DNA of 37,750 nucleotides from Pseudomonas viridiflava (GTDB lineage Bacteria > Pseudomonadota > Gammaproteobacteria > Pseudomonadales > Pseudomonadaceae): NCBI RefSeq assembly GCF_001642795.1, contig NZ_LKEH01000027.1, forward strand, positions 254,574 to 292,323. Direction: 5' to 3'. The notes below the pieces were generated by a model that did not search any database, had not been told where the DNA came from, and saw only the letters and a program-made list of their open reading frames with translations. This document shows, piece by piece, positions 1 through 6,711 of this stretch. How positions within the stretch are numbered: position 1 is the stretch's first letter; every line of letters begins with the position of its first letter. The position numbers and the translations under genes are program-made.

Positions 1-39
1 CATGGCGCTGAAGAGGATTCACAATCACTTCAGCCAAAG

Positions 40-65
40 AAAAAAGGACCTTAGGGTCCTTTTTT
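40..65. terminator. Bidirectional rho-independent-type terminator
   Basis: An 11-bp stem (A-run plus GGACC paired with GGTCC plus T-run) closes a TTAG loop. The A-tract on one side and T-tract on the other make it usable on both strands. It probably ends a gene lying left of the window and could also stop minus-strand transcription leaving the LysR gene. Nearly the same stem recurs at 3644-3672. Confidence 0.8.
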
Positions 66-280
66 CGTTGCTGTTTTTCTTCAGAATGTCCTCGCTCATC
101 CGCTACGGTCAATCGGCTCGATGCTGAGCTCTCGGTGTCCGTTCATAAAACGCCGACCGACGCTCATACCATTCTATTTCGCCCTATAAGCGTTCAGCGT
201 CGGCGTGTTACCGATAGCTCTACGAAGTGTGCCATGCCTTGTCCTGAAGGTTTGATAGCGCGCCGCTGCGGTAACTGTGG
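66..280. other. Gene-free stretch before the LysR remnant
   Basis: I see no convincing gene here. Short open frames lack a ribosome-binding site and a recognisable product. An imperfect inverted repeat (CGCCGAC at 151-157 against GTCGGCG at 199-205) is present but has no T-run and no clear role. Confidence 0.5.
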
Positions 281-1175
281 TCAGAGTTCGTGAAGGCTTT
301 GTTCTTTATTGAGCGCTGCTTCCAGGCACTCGATGAACACGCGTACCCTTTGAGGGACCTGTTGACGGGTTGGCAGTACGGCAGTGATAGACAGCAGCTC
401 CGGTGTCGCATCGTTCAGCTTCACCAGCACGAGAGAGCCTTCAGCGAGCTCTCTGCGAACATCCCAATACGTCAGCATGGCCAGTCCCAGGCCTTGTTTG
501 CTTGCCGTGCGAACTGCTTCGACACTGTTGGCAGAAAAGGCACCGTGAATCCGTAACGCCAAAGGCTCGCCCCGTTTGGAAAACAGCCAGCAAGGCATTG
601 CGTGCAACACGATGCATTGATGCTGTTTGAGCTCATTGAGGTTTTGCGGTGTGCCGGACCGTGCGAGGTAATCAGGGCTCGCACAGACGACACGGGGGTT
701 GTCAGCCAGATTTCTCGCCACCAGGTTCGAGTCGCGCAATGCGGCGATGCGAATGGCCACATCAATGCCCAGCCCGGCGATGTCTACGATGCTGTCAGAC
801 AGCGTGAGGTCGATTCCGAGTTGGGGATTGCTGGAGAGCAGCGCGGGGAGCAGGGGCATGATGACGGTCTGACCGAATACCGTTGGGGCCGTGACTCGCA
901 ATGTTCCGCTCACGCTGGCCACGTTGCTTTTCAGTGTGGCTCGCGCTGTCTCGCTCGCTTCCAGCATGGTTCTGGCATGGGGCAGGAAAAGCTCCCCCTC
1001 CGGCGTGAGAGATACGGAGCGGGTTGTGCGGTGCACCAGCCTTACGCCCAGATCTTTCAAGAGACGCCAGGCGCCGAGAGACCGTCATTGCAGACAGCCC
1101 GAGCCGCCTGGCTGCTTCGGACAGGCTGCCGCTGGTGGCTATGTTGGCGAACACTTCTATTTCCGGAAGCTGCAT
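281..1175 (-). pseudogene. LysR-family transcriptional regulator, frameshifted
   Basis: Two frames together make a normal LysR regulator of about 297 residues. The first frame, starting at ATG 1175, gives the N-terminal winged helix-turn-helix (MQLPEIEVFANIATSGSLSE, then AARRLGLSAMTVSRRLASLE). The second frame picks up at about 1060 with DLGVRLVHRTTRSVSLTPEG and runs through a full substrate-binding domain to the stop at 281. The break lies at 1050-1061, where the minus strand reads CTTGAAAGATCT. Restoring one GA dinucleotide gives Leu-Glu-Arg-Asp-Leu, the usual family sequence, so a 2-bp contraction of a GA repeat is the simplest explanation. As read, the product would be a short DNA-binding fragment. 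A sequencing error cannot be excluded. Intact LysR proteins usually control the divergent neighbour, here the oxidoreductase starting at 1299. Confidence 0.85.
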
Positions 1176-1298
1176 ATTTATATCTGTATCCGTTAAGCCG
1201 CCATATCGTGTGACGGGCTTTTATTGACGTCTTTGAGTGCCTATTGTCTTTAGTGTCTGAGCTGTTCGTTCAGATAACCCATCTGGAGGATATGACGA

Positions 1299-2402
1299 TT
1301 GGATACGACACGCCCGGCTATTTTAACGCCTTTTGATATGGGCCATCTGCAGCTCAGGAACCGCCTTGCGCTTGCGCCCATGACGCGCGTCAGCGCGACC
1401 GAGACCGGAAATGCCACGCACGACATGGCAAAGTATTACGAACGATTCGCTAAGGGCGGCTTCGCATTGGTGATCACGGAAGGTATCTACACGGATCGCA
1501 GGTTTTCTCAGGGTTACCGCTTTCAGCCGGGCCTCACTGACCAGCAGCAGGCGTTGGCCTGGCGCCCTGTGGTGGACGCAGTTCATCGACATGAGAGTGC
1601 GGTGATCGCTCAGATCATGCACGCGGGCGCGCTCAGCCAGGCAAACCGGTTCACCGATGACACGGCAGGACCGTCGGGTGTCCGCCCCAAGGGTGAGCAA
1701 ATGGCGTTCTATCGCGGTGACGGTAAGTACCGTGTCCCTCGGGTCATGAGTGATGAGGATATTGCCGACGCCATCGAGGGTTTCGCCCAGGCAGCGAAGC
1801 TGGCCGTCGAGACAGCGGGTTTTGACGGGGTCGAGATCCATGCAGCCAACGGATATTTGCTTGACCAGTTTCTGACGGACTATTCAAACCAGCGTTCAGA
1901 TGGTTGGGGAGGCGATATTCGTCAACGCCTCAGGCTTACCCTTGAAGTGGTCGCCGAAGTGAAAAAGGTCGTTGGCCGTTCGCCAGTCGGAGTGCGTATA
2001 TCGCAAGGCAAGGTCAACGACTTTCAGCACAAGTGGGTTGAGGGAGAGAAGGGGGCAGAGACTGTTTTCGGCAGTTTGTCCGACTCAGGTGTCGATTTCA
2101 TTCACGTGACTGAATACGAAGCCTGGCAGCCTGCTTTTCCCGACAATGACGTCAGTCTGCTTGCGCTTGCCCGGCGTTATGCGCCTGACGTCGTGTTGAT
2201 CGCCAATGGCGGTCTTCACGATCCGGAGAAGGCAGAGCAGGTCCTTCAGAGTGGCGCAGACATGGTTGCTGTGGGCAAGGCTGCTCTGGCCAACCCTGAC
2301 CTTGCGCAGCGGATGTCGGAACGTCGTGCTCTCAACGACTTCGATCCTTCGCTTCTCGGCCCGATTGCTGATATCAAGCAAAGCGAGCTAAGCCTGACGT
2401 GA
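1299..2402 (+). CDS. NADH:flavin oxidoreductase, Old Yellow Enzyme family
   Basis: This is a 367-residue FMN-dependent TIM-barrel ene-reductase of the OYE/NemA/xenobiotic reductase type. Such enzymes use NAD(P)H to reduce activated double bonds or nitro compounds in the cytoplasm. The N-terminal RNRLALAPMTR segment forms the start of the flavin barrel. His181 and Asn184 in HAANGYLLDQFL are the substrate-anchoring pair. The D-W/GWGGD segment and the C-terminal phosphate-binding strand (LIANGG, then ADMVAVGKAALANPDL) are present. The start is TTG at 1299, nine bases after a strong GGAGGA (1285-1290). The ATG at 1292 is out of frame and only two bases after the Shine-Dalgarno. The physiological substrate cannot be told. 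The gene is divergent from the broken LysR gene and may now be unregulated or silent. Confidence 0.9.
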   Translation: MDTTRPAILTPFDMGHLQLRNRLALAPMTRVSATETGNATHDMAKYYERFAKGGFALVITEGIYTDRRFSQGYRFQPGLTDQQQALAWRPVVDAVHRHESAVIAQIMHAGALSQANRFTDDTAGPSGVRPKGEQMAFYRGDGKYRVPRVMSDEDIADAIEGFAQAAKLAVETAGFDGVEIHAANGYLLDQFLTDYSNQRSDGWGGDIRQRLRLTLEVVAEVKKVVGRSPVGVRISQGKVNDFQHKWVEGEKGAETVFGSLSDSGVDFIHVTEYEAWQPAFPDNDVSLLALARRYAPDVVLIANGGLHDPEKAEQVLQSGADMVAVGKAALANPDLAQRMSERRALNDFDPSLLGPIADIKQSELSLT

Positions 2403-2414
2403 GAACAATCGGCA

Positions 2415-2437
2415 GCGCAGGGTGGGCATCCCTGCGC
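2415..2437. terminator. Stem-loop between convergent genes
   Basis: A perfect 8-bp stem GCGCAGGG/CCCTGCGC encloses a 7-base loop. It lies between the stop of the oxidoreductase (2402) and the stop of the convergent hydrolase (2448). There is no T-run, so it is a candidate transcript 3'-end structure rather than a textbook terminator. Confidence 0.5.
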
Positions 2438-2447
2438 AGTCGAATAC

Positions 2448-3527
2448 CTAATGAGTTGCCAGTTTCGGCTTTTCGGTCTCCCGCATGAACTGCTCCAATT
2501 CCTTGCTGTAGAACTTCGCGTTGCTTGTCGTCCCATGGCCTCGGGTTTCGGCGCTGGCAGGGATGAGCAGCAGCCTGGCGTTCCTGATCTCTCGCAGCGA
2601 TCCTTCCAGCAGCCCTGTTTCCGGTGGGTTGCGTTCGTCGTCTGCTGCGTTTATCGCGAGCACTGGCGCCTGGATTTTATTCAGCCCCTTCGACGCGTCG
2701 TAATCGGCGGAGGACTGCCATTGATAGATGAAGTCGTTGGCGTCAGACGTCTGTGGTGAGTTGAGTCGGTCATCCACGTACTTGTCAGCCAGCGCCCGGG
2801 AAGGGGCCGCAGCCTGATAGGCCAGATTGCCACCGCTGGTGCCGATGCTGAACATCGCGTTGGTCAGGCGCAGGGACGGCGGTTGTGTGGTGTAGTTGCC
2901 GTTGTTCCAGGCCGGATCCTGCTTGATCGACTCCACGAGCAGCCGACGCATCATCCAGTTGCGCGATGACATTGGCGTGGGTTGCGAGGCCATCGGCACG
3001 AGTGCATCCATCATCTGTGGCCAGGTCTGGCCCCACATCCAGGTTTGCATGCCGCCCATGGAATTACCGATGATCAGGCGCAGGTGCTTGACGCCAAGTC
3101 CCTCGGTCACCAGTCGATACTGAGCCTGAACCATATCGGCGTAGTTATATTCCGGGAAGCTGGCGCGCAGGCCGTCCGAGGGTTTGGTGGATTGCCCCAT
3201 GCCGATGCCATCGGTGGAAATGATGTAGTACTTGCTCGCGCTCAGCGGCTGGCCTTCGCCGAATAACTCGCCACCAAAATCCTTGGCCAGGATGTCGCTG
3301 CCGGGCCGGTAGGTGCCGTGCAGGAAAAGGATGGCGGGGTTCTTCGGGTCGCCGAGGGTGATGTAGTGCAGTTTCAGGTTGGCGAGTTTTTCACCCGTGT
3401 GAAAGGTGAACTCGGGGGCGACCCAGTCGCCTTCTTTCGCAGCCGGGAGCGGGGCGGCATGAAGGCTGGAGGCGAGACAAAACAGAAACATCAGCCCGGT
3501 GGCAGGGCGCAAGGCGGAGCGCTGCAT
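2448..3527 (-). CDS. Secreted alpha/beta hydrolase, MetX-like fold
   Basis: A 359-residue protein with an N-terminal signal peptide (hydrophobic GLMFLFCLASSLHA, cleavage near residue 24), so probably periplasmic or exported. The fold is the alpha/beta hydrolase branch resembling homoserine O-acetyltransferase. It has the oxyanion HG at residues 70-71 (ILFLHG), the nucleophile elbow GNSMGGMQTW with Ser156, the acid at Asp296/297 (NAADDERNPPE) and the base His331 (RGHGT). All catalytic positions are intact. The export signal argues against a role in methionine synthesis; hydrolysis or acyl transfer on an external ester is more likely. It is a single gene on the minus strand, convergent with the OYE gene. 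The specific substrate is unknown. Confidence 0.85.
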   Translation of the reverse strand: MQRSALRPATGLMFLFCLASSLHAAPLPAAKEGDWVAPEFTFHTGEKLANLKLHYITLGDPKNPAILFLHGTYRPGSDILAKDFGGELFGEGQPLSASKYYIISTDGIGMGQSTKPSDGLRASFPEYNYADMVQAQYRLVTEGLGVKHLRLIIGNSMGGMQTWMWGQTWPQMMDALVPMASQPTPMSSRNWMMRRLLVESIKQDPAWNNGNYTTQPPSLRLTNAMFSIGTSGGNLAYQAAAPSRALADKYVDDRLNSPQTSDANDFIYQWQSSADYDASKGLNKIQAPVLAINAADDERNPPETGLLEGSLREIRNARLLLIPASAETRGHGTTSNAKFYSKELEQFMRETEKPKLATH

Positions 3528-3643
3528 GAAAGGTATCCTGTCTGGTTTTTATTGTCAGGTTGTAGGCGTGCCGGACGGATACTCCTCCTGTGATCGTATT
3601 TTGTGAAGCTGTTTTTCGGTTAACAATGATTAACATTGGGCAA

Positions 3644-3672
3644 CGAAAAAAGGACCTCAGGTCCTTTTTTCG
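3644..3672. terminator. Bidirectional rho-independent terminator, 13-bp perfect stem
   Basis: The sequence CGAAAAAAGGACC pairs perfectly with GGTCCTTTTTTCG around a TCA loop. It lies downstream of the minus-strand binding-protein gene (stop 3719), so it ends the three-gene operon coming from 6520. It is almost identical to the stem at 40-65. Confidence 0.9.
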
Positions 3673-3718
3673 TTTCTGGGGTAAACCGCCAGGTGCCATA
3701 GACCAGAAGTCGAGCGGG

Positions 3719-4645
3719 CTACTTATAGCGCTGCTCGAACGTCGCCAGATTTTCGGGCGTTATCAATTGAAAGGGCACCCACACGTCAGCTGTGACTGGC
3801 TCACCCTTGATCATCTTGATCGCTGACTGCATCGCACTGGCGGCCTGGGCCTTGGGGTCCTGAAAGACCGACGCAACCAGCATCCCGCGTTTGATCGCTG
3901 CCAGACCGTCAGGCAGGCCGTCGATACCGACAATCGCAACCTCGCCCTTTGCCTTGCCTGCCTGCTGCAGGGCCATGGCTGCGCCGATTGCCATCTCGTC
4001 GTTATTGGCAATGATCGCGTCGAAACGGCTGCCTGCGAGCAGCCAGTTGCTGGTCAGGTCCATTCCCTTGCTGCGTTGCCACTCGGCACTTTGCTGTTCA
4101 ACCACTTTGATGTTCGGGTAGTCCTTGAGGATCTGTTTGACGCCTTCGGTACGGTCATGCGTGGCGTTTTGCGCCAGGTCGCCCATGATGATTGCGAGGG
4201 TACCTTTGCCTCCCAGCTTTTCAGCCAGATAACGCATTTGCAGTTGCCCGGCCTCGATATCGTTGGACGCGACCGTGACCACCCCTGTGGGCAGCTTGCG
4301 TTCGTCCGGGTGACGATTGACGTACACCAACGGAATTTTTGCTGCCACCGCAGCGCGGGTCATGCTCGCTGTGGCGGAAGTGTCGACGGGCAGGACGATG
4401 ACTGCATCGACTTTTTGATTGAGAAATCCCTGAACCTGATTGAGCTGGCGAACCACATCGCCCTGTGCGTCCTCAAACTGGATCTGGACGTTCTCCTGCC
4501 TGGCGGCGTCATCCAGACCGTTACGCACATAGGTCATGAAGTTATCGTCAACTCTGGCGATACTGACCCCGATGCGGTAACTGGCGGCGGCCCATTGGCT
4601 GAACAGGGTCAGCAGCGTAGCGAGCAGCGGTGTGTAAATGCGCAT
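3719..4645 (-). CDS. Periplasmic sugar-binding protein (ribose/inositol type), no transporter genes nearby
   Basis: A 308-residue type I periplasmic binding protein with a signal peptide (cleavage after about residue 21, before SYRIGVSIARVDDNFM). It resembles the ribose/myo-inositol group: VDAVIVLPVDTSATASM in lobe 1, the hinge segment IPLVYVNRHP, then FDAIIANNDEMAIGAAMALQ and VAIVGIDGLPDGLAAIKRG in lobe 2. It normally delivers a sugar or polyol to an ABC permease or signals through a receptor. It is the last gene of a minus-strand operon, 67 bases after the isomerase-like gene, with AAGGA before the ATG. No ATPase or permease belongs to this operon. The operon partners suggest an inositol-like or other polyol ligand, but this is inference. 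Confidence 0.85.
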   Translation of the reverse strand: MRIYTPLLATLLTLFSQWAAASYRIGVSIARVDDNFMTYVRNGLDDAARQENVQIQFEDAQGDVVRQLNQVQGFLNQKVDAVIVLPVDTSATASMTRAAVAAKIPLVYVNRHPDERKLPTGVVTVASNDIEAGQLQMRYLAEKLGGKGTLAIIMGDLAQNATHDRTEGVKQILKDYPNIKVVEQQSAEWQRSKGMDLTSNWLLAGSRFDAIIANNDEMAIGAAMALQQAGKAKGEVAIVGIDGLPDGLAAIKRGMLVASVFQDPKAQAASAMQSAIKMIKGEPVTADVWVPFQLITPENLATFEQRYK

Positions 4646-4712
4646 GACGGTTTTCCTTTTGTTGTTATGGGTAGACCTTCACTGACAAGCGTTGGCGCTC
4701 AGTGCGGCGTGC

Positions 4713-5501
4713 TCAGTCAAGCGTGAACGCGTGACGGAAACGTTCAAGTGCCCGTCCGCTGTCGCCGCTGGCCCAGCCCTCGAGGCCGACCACGCCGCGG
4801 TAACCGATGCCGGACAATGCTCTGGCAATCGCCGGGTAGTGAATCTCGCCGGTACCCGGCTCCATGCGGCCGGGTACATCCGCGACCTGAATTTCGCCGA
4901 TGGCCTTGCCGGCGCGCTGGATCAGCTCGATCAGGTTTCCTTCGCCGATTTGCGCGTGATACAGGTCGAGGTTCATTTTAAGGTACGGGCTGTCTACGGC
5001 TTCGATGAGTGCCAGTGTATCTTCGGCGCGGGCGAAGGGCGTGCCGGGGTGATCGACCTCGGTGTTCAGGTTTTCCAGCAGAAACACCCGGCCCGCGTCC
5101 TCGCCCAGCCGCGCGATCTTTTCCAATGTCTTGCAGGCGCTCAGCCACATGCGCCCTGTGGTATGCGCGACCGGTTTGACGGGCAGGCCGTCAGCGTCCA
5201 GGCCGGTGCCATGCAGGTTCAGGCTCGGGCAGTTCAACTGCTCGGCGACTCTCAGTGATTCGCGTGCGGAGTCGAGCAACCGACCGATGTCGTCCTGGTC
5301 GGTGAGGTTGCCGGAGATGTAGCCGGTCATGGAGGTAAAATCTGCGCCCGTGGCCACAAGGGCCGCGATGTTCTTGGTCGTCCAGTTCCAGATCTCGACG
5401 CTGAAGCCCAGTGCATGGATACGCTCGACGCGTTCGGTGAAGGGCAGGTCGAGGAATACCATTTCAGCGCTGACGGCCAGTTTAAAGGGCGTGACGCTCA
5501 T
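4713..5501 (-). CDS. TIM-barrel sugar isomerase, hydroxypyruvate isomerase (Hyi/OtnI)-like
   Basis: A 262-residue xylose-isomerase-like TIM barrel close to the hydroxypyruvate isomerase/OtnI group (about 258 residues). The metal and catalytic positions expected of that group are visible: Glu143 in LLENLN, Asp179 and His182 in NLDLYHAQ, Gln205 in IQVADVPGR, and Glu241 in VGLEGW. The GEIHYP segment near residue 218 also fits. The likely reaction is aldose-ketose isomerisation or epimerisation of a small hydroxy-carbonyl compound. The start codon overlaps the stop of the preceding dehydrogenase gene (ATGA, 5498-5501), so the two are translationally coupled. Together they suggest oxidation of a polyol followed by isomerisation. 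The real substrate is not determined by sequence. Confidence 0.8.
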   Translation of the reverse strand: MSVTPFKLAVSAEMVFLDLPFTERVERIHALGFSVEIWNWTTKNIAALVATGADFTSMTGYISGNLTDQDDIGRLLDSARESLRVAEQLNCPSLNLHGTGLDADGLPVKPVAHTTGRMWLSACKTLEKIARLGEDAGRVFLLENLNTEVDHPGTPFARAEDTLALIEAVDSPYLKMNLDLYHAQIGEGNLIELIQRAGKAIGEIQVADVPGRMEPGTGEIHYPAIARALSGIGYRGVVGLEGWASGDSGRALERFRHAFTLD

Positions 5502-6520
5502 GAGGCGGCTCCTTGCACGCGTACCGCCTTGCCTTGCTGAAAGGATTCGATGCAGGCGCGGGCAATGGCCAGGGCTGCCCGTGCATCTTCGCCGCTTGCC
5601 AAAGGTTTTTCGCCACTGCGCATGCAGCCGACGAAATGGTTGAGTTCGGCGACATAGGCGTCACGCAGCAGGTCGGTGTCCATTCTCTGGGTGTCAGCCT
5701 GGACGCCAGTCGCCAGATAGCGAAGCAGGTCGGACTCATTGACACTGCCCATGCTCAGCATGCCAGCGCTGCCAAAGACTTCTCCCCGGACATCGTAGCC
5801 ATAGACCGCCTGGAAATTCGCCTCGGCAACCGCAATCGCGCCGTTATCGAAGCGGACGGTAACCACGGCGGTATCGAGAAATCCGTTGGCCTTGAATTCC
5901 GGGGCGATCAGGGCGTCTGCCATGACAAACACCTCGACTGCTTCAGCGCCTGGATTGAGATAGCGCAGGGTGTCGAAGTCATGAATCAGGGTTTCGAGGA
6001 AGATCACCCACTGAGGCGACGCGGCCGGATTATTCAGGGCCGGATCGCGGGTCAGCGATCGCAGCAGCTGTGGCGTCCCGATTCGGCCTGCAACAACGTC
6101 CAGATGGGCAGTACGAAAACTTTTCGCGAAGCGCCGGTTGAAGCCGACCTGCAAGGTCACTCGTGCATCGGCAGCCGCAGCGATAGCGCGGTCGGCCTCG
6201 TCCAGAGTGATTGCCATCGGTTTTTCGCAGAAGACGCTTTTTCCGGCGCGGGCGGCTCTTATCACCAGATCGGCATGGCTGCGGGCAGGCGCGGCGATCA
6301 GAACGCCGTCGATGTCCGGGTCGTCCAGCAGCTGCTGTGGGTCTGAATAGATTTTTTGCACGCCCAGCTCTGATGCCAGGCGCGTCGCGTGGGCGTGAGA
6401 GGGGTCAGCGATGGCGGTCAGGCTTGCTCCGGGAACATGCCGTGCGGCGGTCAGGCCGTGAAAGCTACCCATGCGTCCGGCTCCGATGAGACCCAGACGG
6501 ATCGTTTGCGATGTACTCAT
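5498..6520 (-). CDS. Gfo/Idh/MocA dehydrogenase, inositol 2-dehydrogenase-like
   Basis: A 340-residue NAD(P)-dependent oxidoreductase. The Rossmann domain has GAGRMG at 13-18 and the family EKP motif contains the catalytic Lys100. The C-terminal domain has the active-site helix ETLIHDFDTLRYL with His180. In inositol dehydrogenases the residue four before this His is a catalytic Asp (D-x-x-x-H); here it is Glu176, a conservative but noticeable change. It is the first gene of the operon, with AAGGAAA in front of the ATG and a consensus sigma54 promoter about 60 bases upstream. It is followed with a 4-base overlap by the isomerase-like gene. Oxidation of a cyclic polyol or sugar is likely; myo-inositol itself is only one possibility. 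Confidence 0.82.
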   Translation of the reverse strand: MSTSQTIRLGLIGAGRMGSFHGLTAARHVPGASLTAIADPSHAHATRLASELGVQKIYSDPQQLLDDPDIDGVLIAAPARSHADLVIRAARAGKSVFCEKPMAITLDEADRAIAAAADARVTLQVGFNRRFAKSFRTAHLDVVAGRIGTPQLLRSLTRDPALNNPAASPQWVIFLETLIHDFDTLRYLNPGAEAVEVFVMADALIAPEFKANGFLDTAVVTVRFDNGAIAVAEANFQAVYGYDVRGEVFGSAGMLSMGSVNESDLLRYLATGVQADTQRMDTDLLRDAYVAELNHFVGCMRSGEKPLASGEDARAALAIARACIESFQQGKAVRVQGAAS

Positions 6521-6582
6521 GACGTTTCCTTTTTATTGTTGTTGGGTTTGCCGACAGTAAGGGCGGTCGGTATCAGGGCAGG

Positions 6583-6598
6583 AGCAATCACTGTGCCA
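6583..6598 (-). promoter_or_regulatory. Sigma54 (-24/-12) promoter of the dehydrogenase operon
   Basis: The minus strand reads TGGCACAGTGATTGCT, matching TGGCACR-N4-TTGCW at every defined position, with the invariant GG and GC ten bases apart. Transcription would start near 6571, giving a leader of about 50 bases to the ATG at 6520. The divergent neighbour is a sigma54 activator. Confidence 0.92.
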
Positions 6599-6603
6599 AT
6601 CCA

Positions 6604-6616
6604 TAACTAACTGATT
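6604..6616 (-). promoter_or_regulatory. IHF-like site
   Basis: The plus strand TAACTAACTGATT matches the reverse IHF consensus YAANNNNTTGATW at all but one defined position. It lies directly upstream of the -24 box and between the promoter and the palindromes at 6662-6685, the usual arrangement for sigma54 promoters. Such a match can arise by chance. Confidence 0.4.
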
Positions 6617-6661
6617 TTCAGGATAATTTTTTTAAAGACTGAATAGTTGTGTGTATTTAAA

Positions 6662-6685
6662 AGACATGTCTACACTGACATGTCA
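6662..6685. promoter_or_regulatory. Tandem GACATGTC palindromes, likely enhancer for the AcoR-like activator
   Basis: Two perfect 10-bp palindromes, AGACATGTCT (6662-6671) and TGACATGTCA (6676-6685), share the core GACATGTC, with centres 14 bp apart. They lie 64-88 bases upstream of the -24 box of the dehydrogenase operon and just before the activator's own start at 6712. They could therefore serve both activation of the operon and autoregulation. Confidence 0.75.
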
Positions 6686-6711
6686 AAGATATGAACATAG
6701 CGAGATGAGCG

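Noticed and set aside
7..34. GCTGAAG/CTTCAGC hairpin at the window edge
   Set aside because: Short stem with a 14-base loop; the gene it might belong to lies outside the window, so no call is possible.
151..205. Imperfect inverted repeat CGCCGAC...GTCGGCG
   Set aside because: Long 41-base loop, mismatches beyond seven bases, and no T-run or nearby gene start that would give it a role.
1223..1251. TTGACG -35-like element in the LysR-OYE intergenic region
   Set aside because: The hexamer 17 bases downstream (TCTTTA) is a poor -10; not enough to claim a promoter.
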